A stretch of DNA of 64,000 bases from Toxotes chatareus (lineage: Eukaryota > Chordata > Actinopteri > Toxotidae): the NCBI GenBank assembly GCA_016801885.1, contig CM028902.1, forward strand, positions 23,217,580 to 23,281,579. The letters run 5' to 3'. Shown one piece after another: positions 10,695-24,134 of the stretch. A program made the position numbers and the translations under genes. The notes beneath the pieces were generated by a model, which saw only the letters and a program-made list of their open reading frames with translations, was not told the DNA's origin and made no database searches. How positions within the stretch are numbered: the stretch's first letter is position 1; each line of letters opens with the position of its first letter.

Positions 10695-13600
10695 ATGCCG
10701 AAAGAGAGCTACATATCCAAAGCTACCGCCGCCGCCTTCGTGGTCCTGACTGTCTCTGCCATCGCTGGCACCGTCACTATGATCATTCTCTACAACACCG
10801 AGATCTCTACAATGAACCCAACGCCCCGGCCAACCTTACCATCCACCACCACAGGACCACCACCCGTCATGCGGCTTCCAAGGAATCTCATACCTGAGAG
10901 TTACGAGGTCTTCCTCCAGCCTCATCTCTACACCCGGATCATTGAGGTGGTGAATGTGACCAGTCCCAACCAGACGCTGTTGTTCTCTGGAAACTCTACT
11001 GTTAACTTTCACTGTGTCCAGAGGACTAGCACCATCTACCTCCAAAGCAAGGACCTGCTTGTTTCTAATCCTGTGGTGATGAACAAAGACACAAATGAGA
11101 AGATGAGTGTTTCTTTGATGAAGTATCATGAAGACGAAAGCAACTTTCTCGAGATCCAGCTGAATGAGGCATTGGAGACAGGAGGAAACTACAGTTTGTT
11201 TCTGGCTTTCACTGGAGAAATATCAGAAAACCTTGAAGGGCTGTATGTAAGCTCATATCTTGAAGGTGTGCCCGCTTATGAAGGTGATTCAAATGCTGAG
11301 AGGTAAGAAAAAAAAAAAAAGTCTAAGTTTAAAAATGTGAAGTTTCTGTGTGATTATGGTATCTTTCAGATGGCAAACAATTTGTAGAAAAATGACACAA
11401 TTCTGTGAAATTAGTCTACAGATGAATCTTGTGTTCTCTAGCAACACCATGATTAAGGCAGAGTCAAGTAGAGACGCTTTCACAGAAAGTTAAATAAAGT
11501 GTGATGGTGCTGATTACGAGTGAAGAGACGAGTGGAGAGACTGAGCTGATACCAGCCCTCCCCACCAAAAACTGAAACAGCAACTAAAAGCTTTGTACTG
11601 ATATTTTAGAATGCAAGTTGAGAATGAACCTTGGTGCTCCATAAAATCCAGTCTAATCATTTACATTTGTATTGTGAGAAAACAAACTTGGCCGAGTCAG
11701 CTGAAGCTTGATTTATGTGGTGCTGAAGATGAACAAGATAAAAACCAAAAAAAGATCAAAAATAACTGAAATATAAATCATATCTAGATGAGTCAGTAAG
11801 TCTGTAACAAAAACAGAACAAAGAACAAATTCACATCAGATGTTTTTACTGTCTTAAAAAAAAAAAAAAAAACAATCAAACTGCACTGGTTTTATGGCTT
11901 AGAATACTGTCTTATTTTATTTTTTGATAGACCAAAACACTGGTTCTGTTACTCAGTGGCCCTGAGTGGCTGGCTTTTTCTATGTGTTTGCTGTTGTTGG
12001 TCCCAAATATGCAGTCGAGCATCTGGTTTCCTGTGTGTGTTGTGGACTTTGTGGACACAAAATGAGCACAGTTTCCACCAGGATTTGAAAGACAGAATAA
12101 AAATCACTAAAAGTAGTTTATTGTGGGTTCTTTATGAAATCCAAATCACTTTGTCATTATTTTTTTTTTTTAAAGTTGTCTTCCTTCAAAATGCACCTGA
12201 TAACGAAATGCTGACTGTCTGTGTATTCCTAGATTTCTTGCCACTACTGATATGGAGCCAACAGACGCCAGGAGAGTGTTTCCCTGTTTCGATGAGCCAG
12301 AAATGAAGGCTGTGTTTTACGTGACCATCGTCCACAGGCGAGACACAGGCGCTCTAGGAAATGCAGAAGTAGCAGGTGAACAAGCTCCTGCGATAATTCA
12401 AACAGTGCAATATACTGTAAACTCGTGTTTATTGGGCCTCTGGTCACACAGCAACTAAAGAAAACAGTAACAGGCTGAAAGATGTCCTTCCTTATTGTGG
12501 CTCACCTTGTTTCCCCCTCTCTCAGACTCAGGTATCCTAGATGATGTTTGGCAGTACACTCGTTTTCATCCAACCCCGAGGATGTCAACGTACCTATTCG
12601 CCTTCACGGTTTCTGAGTTTACATCAATCACCTCCCGACATGAACGCGTGGAAATTAAAGTATGCGTGTTTCTGTAGATTCAAGGAGTCCTGTCAAAATA
12701 CCATTCAGCGCCACGAGCCAAGTCTTTATCCAATAATTAAACTGTTTCCATGTTTCCTGGCTCCTACAGACGTTTGCGCGTCCCGAGGCCACCGCAGCAG
12801 GACACACTCGGTATGCAGCCAACATCACCGGAAAGATCCTCAACTTCTACGAGAAACTGTTTGAAATTGATTACTCCCAGAAGAAGCTGGGTGAGTCTGA
12901 ATGTGTTGACGGACAGAAATCAAAAATGTCATTGTCACTGTTAAAAATCTTTATGCAATGAGTTGAAAATGTATTATTTTTGAAGGTGAGCAGGTTAGCT
13001 AGCTAACTAGCTTAATGTAGCTTGGTAGTTACACACTGGCACACAACTTTTTATATTATTTGATATTACTACTAAGTTCGTGGTACCAATTTTGACAATG
13101 CTGGGAAATTTAAAAAGGTAATGAATTAGGGATGCACCGAATATTCGGCCACCGAAAATTTTACAACATGGCCGAAACCGGAGGTTGTGATGACACAAGC
13201 GAAAAACCGCGGCCGGTATGAGCGTGTCTGGAAAGGCCAACATGTCTGCGGCGTATTTCAGTAAATCTGAGAAAGACACACGGATAGCGATTTGCAAAAC
13301 ATGTAATGCCGAAATTTCAAGGGGGGGCATCTGCAGAATCTGAAGAATTTCTCCACGTCGGGTTTAATTTATCACCTGAAATCCAAACAATGCAGCGCAG
13401 AACAGGAAAATCCCTCCAGCACGCCCACTCCGTCTGTGGCGGACGTTTTTGACTTAAAGCGATGCAACTTATGTAATCGCAATGCCTTGCAATTTTTTCC
13501 GTGAGGTTAGCACACAGTCATAGCCATAAATACAATGGTACTAATAATTGGCATACTAATTTCTTTCGGTGTTGTATTGTTGCAGTTTCGGCCAAGAATT

Positions 13601-16600
13601 TTCATTTCGGTGCATCCCTATAATAAATGAATAATAACACAATGAAATGATGATGTAAAAATTCTTTTGGGGGAATGTTCTGGAACCATTCATTTGATTT
13701 TTGTGATTTTTTTTTTTAAACCTTTTCAATAATTTGTTAGTTTGTTCTTGCTTGTGTTTTGTCTGAGCTGCCACTGAAGCTGATGTAGAGAGCCAGAGTC
13801 TTGTGTCACCTCCAGACTAACAGCTGGCTCACCTGAGTTGGCTGACAGCAAGAAAACATTACATTTCAACTCTGAGACCAATTTTTTATCTCCGAAAAGA
13901 AAAAAAAGAAATGATAGCACATATTAAAACACTACAGACATGCGAACCAGTGGTAAATCACGACAGTGTTCTTTCCCGGGACAACGGCACACAATTTAAT
14001 GCTTGTGCTATCAGTAAGGTTACTTCTACCCCCAGCTCTGCTCTTCTGAGAACATTCTACAAGATACTCTTGGATGGTATAACATGCTACTGCCTAAGCA
14101 AATTGAATCTGATCGTTGGTCCATATCTGTGTGATTCCTTTAGACCAAATTGCAGTGCCAGACTTAAATCCTGCAGCAATGGAAAACTGGGGACTGGTCA
14201 CATACCAGGAGGGAAGCCTGCTCTATGAGGAAGGAGTGTCCTCATTTTTGCACAAGGAAGGGATCGCTGTTCTTATTGCACATGAGCTGGCACACCAGGT
14301 TAGAGGAAGAAGAAGCTTCTGTGTTTTCCCTGTAATAAAAAGAAAAATGATAAGAGATAAATTTTATGGATCACTCGCCCGACTTCGACATGTATCCGTC
14401 TGTGAGTGGATTCAGGAGAGTTTGACGCAGGATGTAACATCACGTATCTGTGCGTGGTTGGAGTACCACCTCTGTGTTGACGATTTCCTCTCATTTTGTT
14501 GACAGTGGTTTGGAAATCTGGTGACGATGAAATGGTGGAATGAAATTTGGCTGAATGAGGGCTTTGCCACCTACATGTCTTACTTTGCAGTGGATCACGC
14601 TGAGCCTTCATTCAGCATGGTGAGTTTAGAGCTCCGTCTTTTCTCTCTGTATCCACAGAGGAAGGCTGGAACTTCCACATCGGAGCCAGAATCCCTCTTT
14701 CTACTGAGCCTGCTTTTAAATATTACACACGCTTTTTAGTGCTGTCATTTCTTTTATTTTCACTGTTGAGACCAACCTCTTATAGACTGTTTGGTTGAAG
14801 TCTTTCCTTTTGCAAAGTCATGTGACGTGTTCTTGTCTCGTTTTTTTTTTTTTTTTTTTTCCTTTCAGAAAGACGCCTATTTCCTGAGCAACCTCCATAC
14901 AGCATTTGAGGAGGATGCTCTAGCCTCATCCCATCCTCTCAATCCTCCGCAGGAAGATGTCCAGACGACTTCTGAGATCATCGAGATGTTTGATTCTATA
15001 ACCTACTGTAAGGTAAACTCAGATGACTCCAGGACTGCGCATATAACCACAGAATCAATATCAAAACGTTCTGATTTCACACCACATATATATATAGATC
15101 ACCCAAATCAGTTTACTGTGAATACTGATATATACACGTGTGTGGTGTTTACTCTGTAGGGGGCCATTGTGCTGAGAATGCTGGAAGACATTGTGGATCA
15201 AAGAGTTTTCGACAAAGGGATCAAAGTAAGCAATAATGTTTAACCTCACTCAGACTGAGGTTGTGGAGGAAATCATTCAAGAATTCTTCTCTACAAGAAT
15301 GAAAGCTGTACTAAAAGTTGCTTCAGATGTTGCTGATACTGTCAGGACATGAGCACATGGAGGGAGCAGAGAGTGTTTCCCACAAGTCCTGCCTGGTTAC
15401 AAACAAGTCCTATCATTCAAGACCCAGATTCAAGACTAAGGACCCCCTGTAGTGTCAGACAGACAGACCTAAAGCAGAGTCCTGGTAAAGTCGTTTCTTG
15501 AAGATGCATCCTTTATGATAATTTTGAGGCGCACCAAAAAAATATGACATGACTTACAACATGGGTGGAGAACCCAACTACCACAGAGTTTTCTAATTTG
15601 ATGCTTTAATTGGTGGTAGGAAAAATTTTTATTTTTAAAAATGTTCTCTTCAAAAATCACATAACCCCCTGTGATACTGTGTGTGCTCTTGGTTCACTGT
15701 CGCAACCAAAGATTTATTGAATTCAAGCAAAAAAAGAAAAGCAAACAACTGCTGCATGCAACTCCTTCTCAAATGGCCACGCAGTCAGTTACATAAGTTT
15801 ATCTGAACATCAACAAACAAAATTTGATCTGTTGACAATAACAGTGTATTACTGTTTCACTGAAGTCAAACATTCCAACATCTGGTTTATGTCCATTGCA
15901 GTGGGAAAAGACAAAGACAAAAGTTCACAGTCTTTTTGTCCACTTGTAGTTCCCACTGCCTCCAGCAAAATCAGTAAAGGTTTTGTATGTACCCTGTGGG
16001 ACGGAGCAGGCAGGTGTATAAATGTGAAACACTGCTCTGCGGACCTGCAACACCCCTGGTCCACTGTTGCTATTCGCGTGCGTCTGTCCACAAATTTCAA
16101 GATAAACAGTTTGCAGCAAAACATTTGTTACAACATCTGACATCCTCTCGTGCTCTGCTGGTGGCTGCTGTGTTTGGAGATCTCCATCCGTTTGTCAACA
16201 TCAATTCTGAATACAAAACGTTCTGTTCTGACCGTAACCCCTCTCTCTCTCGTTCTGTCTGTTTTTGTGTTTTAGATGTACCTCTCAGAATCAAGGTTTA
16301 AAAACACGGACCAGAACAACCTCTGGGAGTATATACAAAAGGTCGAGTCTCAGACTTAGTCATGATTTTCATGTTTATAATAATAATTATGATGAACAAT
16401 CTTTGATTAGATTACGGTATTTATATAGTAAAATGCCAATTGATTTGCTACGTGCTTGCAGGCCGAGGATGAGGATGGCGGTCACACCCAGGTTGCCAGG
16501 GTGATGGACACCTGGACCAATCAGATCGGCTATCCTGTCATCACCATCAACACTACCAACGGATTTGTCTCCCAGAAGCGCTTCATGTTCAACGACTCTT

Positions 16601-19600
16601 CTGAATCTAGGTTTGTGCTAAAGGCCCAACAGATGCTCTGCTCCGCTCGACCTCTTTCTGCAGTACGGACATGACTTCACCGTTTTCAGTTTCGTTGCGG
16701 CTGGTGATGGTCATGATGATGGTGATCATGCAGGAACAATTCAGTTCACATTATGTTCAGAGCAGCACAGCTACAGCATATTTAATTTGCTGTGCAGACC
16801 ACAGCATCTCTGAGCTCAGAGATTCGATGGTGCTGCAGACTTTTATTCCTTTTTCTAAAACTAAGCTTAGAAATCATAACGTCCTTGTGCCACCCTCTTG
16901 TTTACCTGTTATTTACCTGTTGTTTACCTGTTTTTTTTACCTGTTGTTTTCTGTCTGTTTCAGTCTTTTGTGGTACGTCCCGGTCAGAGTCATGTCCAAC
17001 ACGTCTGACACTTCTTTTGTCTGGTTAGACACCAGGACAGGTAAAACACTATACAACACAGCTTTGGCATAAACACGTTGGGCCAGATGCACTGAGAGCT
17101 GTATGAAGTCTATCAAACAGGCTGGAGTCACAGTTTGTGTCATTTGTGCGAGTGTGTGCAGCCTTCAGAGGATCGTGAAAATAACTGTGAACAGAGGATG
17201 ATTGTTCATCCAGCTGGGTTTACAGAGCTCATTCTATTATATATGTTAACACAGGTGATTTACAAGAGCTGCAAGTAGCCGTCTCATTATTAGAAACAAA
17301 ACAAAAATGACTCATGAACACAATATCTAATTATTGTCACACATTTGAGCTTAAATTTGAACTTAACCATCAGTGACATCAAATCACTACAGACTTTATT
17401 TTGTTGAAACATTTGGCTGCATTTCCTTCAGTGTTCACATCCATATGAACAGTGTCTCCACCTGCTCCACCTGCTCAGTCCGTCTGTGTGTAGATTGTGT
17501 ATATTTCCTGTGTCTCTGATTTGCCTTATAGTCCTTCTCCTTTTTGTTTACCATATTTATTGCCTCCTAATGTATTACAAATTAGATATAGGCTACAGAT
17601 CAAAAAATATTATTTTAATGAGTTAATAGTTTGTATAGAAATCCCACCTCTGAAGTGGCGTATGAGCTCTCAGGCCTGGTACCAGCCACAGTCCAGGAGC
17701 TGACTGCATGTCGAGCTGCTGTCTTCTTAAATCAGACGCTGTTTGTTTGTTTTTTGTTGTTGTTGTTTTGCATACTGTCCCACTAATGTGTGATTTGCAG
17801 AGAGTTAAGTAAAACGTGTCTTTTGAACAGCACAGAAAGTTGAATTAATTTCTAAGAGTGGAGAGTGGATCCTGGCAAACGTGAACTGTACTGGATACTA
17901 CAGAGTCAATTACAACCTGGAGAACTGGGATTTGCTCCTGACTCAGCTGGAAATAAACCCACATGTGAGTACTCAGCCAAGTCATGAGTTAGCAAATCAC
18001 AGAACTAATCGCAGAAACCAATCTCCATCTCGATACTGGTCATTTTACTGAGTAAGGAAGTACACTTTACAAGATGCTTTTTACTGGAAAGTAAAATTAC
18101 AACAGGTTGCCTTCTGAAGGCTTTGCCCAGCAGTTCTTTGAGGATGGTGGATTAAATGAAAGCTTGGCTCACAGGATGAGAAAACTCAGAATCAAAACAC
18201 CAGACTCAGCTGAATGATGTGGCTGAAGGAAACCAGACCATATTGGAAGTGGACTTGACCCAAGAAAGTCTGTGGGAAATAAATGTTTTGACAAGTGAAA
18301 AGGTTCAGAAGTAACTGGCAATTGATTCTGGCCTGATCATGAGCTGGAGGAATTCTACTGAATCTAAAACGTGTACCTGTATTTCTTGAACCCGACCCCT
18401 TCCAAGTGCTGATTATCATGAACAGCACTGTATGCTGTCATATGGCCCATTTCACTAAAGGGAACCAAAACCAACACCACGCCTTAGAGACTTGGCCTCA
18501 TTCAGAAAAATGTGGTTTTCAAAGAACAAGATAAAGAAACATAATAATCCCAACACACCTACTATGGTCTCTGTGAACTTGGTCCTTGATTCAACATCTG
18601 TTTAACATTGTTAATGTGGCTAAGAATATTACACAATATATCTAGAGGGGCTGGTTGGTCCACCACTTTGGTCCAACCATTAGATGACCTGCAGTTTGTA
18701 CAGTTATTCACGGTCCCCGATTCCTGGTCTTCAGTAGATGAATCCAAATGACTTTACCAATCCCCTGGCTTTTCCTCTAGTTCAACCAACAGGTCAAAGG
18801 TCATTGTGTTAGACCGCTAGTAAGGTTTTATGGGATCATTACTAGAGTTATAACAAGTCATCCTGTAGGGATTTCACAGAAATCCCTTGTGTAGTTTGAA
18901 TATGAGTCGGAATAATTTGTTATCATTCACTGTCTGGGGACCAAGAGAGTCTGTGCAACTTTTCCTGAATTGCTGGTGGAAAGTCAGGGGATCAGTAAAG
19001 TCACTGTGAATGTTCCTCTGGGGAACAGGAATGTCTTCACAAATGGCAGTCCATCAAACAGTAGATAAGAAATGTCTCTCTGGACCAAAGTGGCAGACCA
19101 GGTCTTAGCATAACTTGAAAAACCTTTTGACCTGTGAATCACATCTCAGAAAGACAGAGACAACGTTTAAACTCTACTCAAGCTTTTGGGTTGATTTCTG
19201 ACAATGCAAACTTATAAATGTTACATTCAGTAGATCATTCTTTAGTTTCTTGGTCCTGAGGTCTTTCCCTTTCCTTCATCCTGCTCTTTTTTTTTTTTTC
19301 CCAGCGGATCCCACTGATGAACAGAGGGCAGCTTGTTGATGATGCATTTAACCTGGCAAGGTACTGACTTTGACTACTCTTGGCTGAGGTGATCTAAATT
19401 GACAGGAGAACCAGTCCATTCAGTCTCTCCTCTGCCAGGGTGCAAGTAGTGTTTAATTCGTTTTAACTTTGAAAAGGATTTTTCTGCTCTTTGAGAATGA
19501 TAGCAGATTGCTCAATAGCAACAATTAGCATCTTTGCAAGCTGGGAGACTCCTCCTCATTAATCCTGCCATTCATAACTGACAGGATGAAATAGAAACGA

Positions 19601-22600
19601 GTCAACATGTATAAAGAAAACATGTCTTTATAAAGACATGACTGAAATAAGGTCATGTTGGCTGCTTATTTATTCATGTTATGAAAATCTAATCTCTGTT
19701 TTCCTCAGGGCCAAACTTATCGACGTGACTCTGGCTCTGAATTCCACCCGCTTCCTTCACAGTGAGAGAGCGTACATTCCCTGGGAGTCAGCCGTGAGGA
19801 ACCTTGAGTACTTTAGCCTCATGTTCGACCGCTCTGAGGTGTATGGACCCATGCAGGCACGTGTCATTAAAATCCTTTAACCACACTTTAACTACGTTAC
19901 TAACTGAAGTGACCTGTGCTGGATGGAAAAGGTGGATGCAACGCACTAAATGTGATTTCCTGCTGGCACATCGCTGCATGTATTCCTGAAGCGCTGCTGT
20001 AAAGCTGTCTCTTCCTGCAGGCATACCTCCAGAAACAGATTAGGGGACTGTACAACTTCTACAAGAACTACACAGACAATTCATCAGTCCCAAAGGACCA
20101 TTCCTCACAGTAAGGAAAGATGGTGTTTACTGATTTTGTTGAGACAGGATTCTTTCTCAGTTAATCACCAACAGATTTACACATGTGCAGTTCACAGTTT
20201 TACAAATTCAGTCCAGTCCAGCAGGCAGGTGATACACTGACTGTACGCTACCTCCCAGCACCATAACAAACTACTGACAGACAAAGTTTGTGAGTAGCTG
20301 TGAACACAGTGGAGCGTGTACCTGCTAGATATTTAACTCAGGAGTTGGTGGAGACCAAAACAAAACGAGATGAATGCTAATGTTCTGTGCACTGTACATG
20401 TGTATAGAAAATAAAATGTTTGTGCTTCATCCCAAGGCACAGCCAGATCATGGCCATAGAGGTGGCATGTTCCAACGGACTCCCAGAATGTGTGCTGATG
20501 GCTAGGACGATGTTTGCTGACTGGATGAACAACGGCACCAACAAGTATAAATATTACCGGATAAGTATATGTCATTTGGAATTTGAGTGCTACGGTAACT
20601 TTCTACTCCTCACCTTCTTTGAATGACCCTTAACTCACACGATTCTGTTCTAATTGTTATATAGTTTTCGTTATATCCTGTAGCTTTACTTTCCAGCAAT
20701 GATTTAGTCAAGGTAGGTTTCATTTAATGGCATTTAATGGCAGATTTTTTATTTTGAAATTTTGTCATAAAAGTGTTAATATCACTAACAGTAGATAATT
20801 TCCACCGGTGTGATTCCTTTAAATGTTTGTAGTGGTGGGAGAAAATACGTCACAGTAGAGCAGATGGAGAAAATGTTGACAGCCTAGAAAAGGGAAAAGA
20901 GTGTGTGTTAAAAAAGTGTGTGTGTGTGTGTGTGTGTGATTCAGAATCCACCCCAACCTGCGGTCTGTGATCTACTGCCAGGCTGTGGCTTTCGGTGGGC
21001 AGGCAGAGTGGGAGTTTGCCTGGAAAAGGTACCAGAGTTCCAGTGACACCTCAGAGAAAGACCAGCTCCGTGCAGCTCTGTCCTGCACCAAGAAGATCTG
21101 GCTGCTCAACAGGTGAAGCCGAAAAAACGGATTCAGGGACAGGCCTGTGGTCAAACGCCACGTCCTGATGTGTCAAAAATGGATGAAAAAAATGAATCCC
21201 AAACACGCAGTTTCCTTTCCAAGTCAGTGTCTTCCTTATCTCGCAGATACCTGGACTACACTTTGAACCCTGAGAAGATTCGTCTGATGGATGTTGCTTC
21301 CACTATAACCTACATAGCCAGGAACGTGGCAGGGCAGGCGCTGGCCTGGAACTTTATCAGAGCACACTGGGAATATGTCAGTCAGGGGTAGGTTGCTATT
21401 TGGGCTGTGTCTGCTGCCTCTCATTTTGGTTTTACAGATTATATCTCATTTTCTGAGTCATGAACAAATATCTGAGATCGTGTAGTTGGGTTTGACCAAT
21501 ATGGAAATGGAAGACACGATGCTAGCATTTTTGGTTTGAGGGTGATGATAGGCAGTATTTTGTGCCATTGCTAAATGTTTAAATATATCCACTTTTATGC
21601 TTTTATTCTTTTCACATCACATGTAGTCATTTGATCCATTGTTGATATAGAAAATATGGATTGGTGCAGCTGTAATCTAACCACTGAATCCAGAGTGAGA
21701 TGAGGCCAGTAAATGTTAAAGCTGCACATTAGCTGTTTAGTTCGGTCTCTCTATATTCAGCCCCATTTCCAGCTACAGTTGTTTTGCCCAGCACCAAATG
21801 TCAGACGTCAGATGTCAGCTTCTAGCTGGTGAAGAAACTCAGACATCTAGCACAGTGAACAACTAGCTGAGGAGTTGGTGGAGACCAAAACAGAGCTAAA
21901 AGGAGAGTGAATAGAAACACGTCTCACAATCTCAGCTGAAAGTGTGAATAAGCAATTGTTTGCCTTACCAACTTCATGAGGAGCTGATATGTCAGATATT
22001 ATGTTTTGAGCTTGTTCCACAGCCAAAAAAGATTCAGCTCAAAGCTAAGCTTAGCTGTTGGCACGGGTTTGCTCTGTGCTGTGGCAATAAAGCTCAGTGG
22101 TGCTGATTACACAGCCACATGATAAAAGGCAATAATTGTTGCAACTATTCTGGTAAACTTAGAGCAGTAATATGCAAATATATCATGTCATGATGCATTT
22201 CGGTGGAGCTGGTCCCTGAACTATCAGTCTGACTCCTGGACAGCCTTTGGGTTGTTCGTATTAGTGGTTGGTTTACAACTCCGTGTCACCACCTGCTTTG
22301 TGGCCATGAGCTGCCAGAAGAGAAGACAACGCTCTTGTTGTTAGCGTCTTCTTTGTGGACATGCTCTCTGCTTCATCACAGAGATGATGGGGTCACAAAG
22401 GGAGGGGGTGGGTTGTTTTTAGAGGCCTCTTGACACAGAAAATGACCTGTGGTCAAATCACTTCAATAAACAAGCAGGGCCATAAAAGAAAAGTCTACAA
22501 TAATGTATGTGTCATCAAGTACAAAGGTCTTCTTATTTAATCAGTGCTTATCATTAGCTCTCCTTCATAAAGTTCCCACTGTTTGCACTGTCACCAGGAA

Positions 22601-24134
22601 GCTGCAGAGATCGGTATCAAAGTTTAAATACACATAACAGACAAGGTTTCATTTCATAAGCAAACAGTGACACCTGAGATTTATCTAAACCCCAGTAATC
22701 AGCAGGGATTTCCAAATTCTCCTATAATCAATAGACATTTTGACCATGAAGTCCTGTTGTACGAATCGGTACCAGTCAGAATATATTCCAGTCAGATACA
22801 GCAGCAGTAAAACCTGCCTTTATGAAAGTTATAATGTTGAGGCTGTTGAAATTGTCTCAGAGAGGTGTTTATTTGACCCTGAGGTTTAAGTTTGTGTTGC
22901 TGTTGAACTGTATTGCCTTACACTCTGTCTGTCTCTGCTGCCAGGGACGGAGCCATGCTGATCGAGGGGGCGACCAGCAGGTTCTCGACAAAATTTGAGC
23001 TAGAGGAGGTAATTACCGTTGTTTCATCGTGTCCAAATGATAATACAGACGTGCAGTCATGTCAGCTGGCTCATGATCAATGATGTATTTCCAGTCACGC
23101 ACCAGTAATTGATTAACACCCAGTGAGGAACCAGATACACCCTGGTGCCTTATCAGAAGTCTCTCTGTTATCCTGAGTTCCACCAGTGTTGTTCTTTTTG
23201 CCTCTGAGCCATAACCCCAAAAATTCCCCTGCTAAATCATTCCTTACTTACAGTCTAAAGGACAAAGGTGGATATATTTTCTAGTTTTCTTATTGTCAAC
23301 AAATCCAACAAGTGAGCTCATCCTACTCACACGACTTTGTGTATTCAAAGCCTGATATATCTTATTCCTGTGTGTCACAGAGCTCCATTGCTGTGCAGAA
23401 GGTACTCAGAGCACATCAGTGAGCCACACTCGTGTCGCAGTTTTTAGCAAAGGTTACTCAAACGGGAGTAAGTAGCACACATTCAGTCAGTGGGTTAAAG
23501 CACATCTGGTGGAATCATCTCCAGCGGCAGGACGGCGTATGTGAGTCTGAGTCGACATGAGCTACAGTGGGTGTGTTTCATGGTAACAGGAGCGAGGGTG
23601 TGGCTCACTGATGTGTTTTTAATAGTTTTTGGACGACGGTTGAATTCTGTGACATGGAGGAATAAGGAATAATCAGAGTAATCAGGCTTTGGCAGCACAG
23701 GAAATACTTGGGATTCATTTTATTTTGGTTTTGGTCTTCATGTCTCCATGTGCTTCTGCTTCACAAAGCAATTTGGGTGTACTCCCCATTGCTTGAGTAT
23801 AAACCAGCAGTACTTACTTTCCCGTGTGACAGTGCCGTGGAGGACTGAAGCTGCATTTCAAATGTGTACATGTAAAGTATTATGTTTAGATTTTCTCTTA
23901 ATTATGATTTATGCATGTATTTTTTGCTTCCGTCGCCATGCTCTGACATCACTATATCATCTGTTTGCCTGTGTACAGCTGGAGCGGTTCGCGACTGAAT
24001 ATGACCTGGGTCCCGCGACCAGGACGGTGTACCAGGCCATAGAGCAAACCCGGGTCAACATCGAGTGGGTCGGCGAGAACAAAGAGATCATACTAGAGTG
24101 GTTTGAAAGAGAAACATCTTCCTTCGTAGAGTGA
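10695..24134 (+). CDS. anpep: Aminopeptidase N (membrane alanyl aminopeptidase), 20 exons
   Basis: A complete M1 zinc ectopeptidase that trims N-terminal residues from peptides at the cell surface. Exons: 10695-11302, 12233-12375, 12526-12659, 12770-12890, 14144-14298, 14506-14619, 14869-15012, 15160-15225, 16276-16341, 16462-16610, 16964-17040, 17831-17964, 19305-19360, 19709-19856, 20021-20109, 20437-20544, 20945-21112, 21247-21387, 22945-23008, 23979-24134. All phases agree, giving 946 residues (human about 967). The start has a strong Kozak context (gccgccATG). Residues 5-9 read SYISK, like human APN, followed by a type II membrane anchor (about 11-34) and a Thr/Pro stalk. HELAH (382-386), the third zinc ligand Glu405 and the catalytic Tyr471 are intact, so it should be active. 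Oddities: AAMEN replaces GAMEN (346-350), Asp209 and Asp214 line the expected substrate site, and intron 14 is GC-AG. The neighbouring arpin supports orthology; a teleost anpep paralogue remains possible. Confidence 0.95.
13119..13628 (+). mobile_element. hAT DNA transposon, decayed, with BED zinc-finger relic
   Basis: The element spans 13127-13620 in anpep intron 4. It starts tagggatgcaccgaa and ends with the exact reverse complement, giving 15-bp terminal inverted repeats. It is flanked by an 8-bp target duplication with one mismatch (taatgaat at 13119-13126, taataaat at 13621-13628), the hAT signature. Inside, an ATG at 13218 opens a short frame with AAYFSKSEKDTRIAICKTCN, a BED-type finger start. 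A shift then moves the matching LIYHLKSKQC half into another frame. No catalytic transposase region remains, so it is an internally deleted copy. Confidence 0.88.
16895..16948 (+). repeat. Degenerate tandem of ttacctgtt beside the anpep exon 11 acceptor
   Basis: Four imperfect copies of a roughly 10-base unit containing ttacctgtt sit between the exon 10 donor and the exon 11 acceptor (exon starts 16964). Each copy contains the pyrimidine-rich word cctgtt, and together they make up much of the polypyrimidine tract. Confidence 0.75.
20280..20385 (+). repeat. Interspersed repeat fragment (ggagttggtggagaccaaaa family), copy 1
   Basis: Contains the phrase ggagttggtggagaccaaaa in anpep intron 15, shared with the copy near 21870. 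I recognise this wording from percomorph genomes but cannot name the family. Confidence 0.5.
20916..20938 (+). repeat. (GT)n tract ending just before the anpep exon 17 acceptor
   Basis: About eleven GT units end six bases before exon 17 (start 20945), so they replace a normal pyrimidine tract. GT tracts in this position can influence splicing, but no effect can be judged from sequence. Confidence 0.8.
21750..21945 (+). repeat. Interspersed repeat (ggagttggtggagaccaaaa family), copy 2
   Basis: A longer copy in anpep intron 18. It includes tagctggtgaagaaac, the shared ggagttggtggagaccaaaa phrase and agctaaaaggagagtgaata. No coding capacity was seen. It looks like a non-autonomous element; the boundaries are approximate. 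Confidence 0.55.

Noticed and set aside
15849..16124. 91-codon minus-strand frame in anpep intron 8
   Set aside because: No similarity to a known family and overlapping frames on both strands; a chance open frame in an intron.
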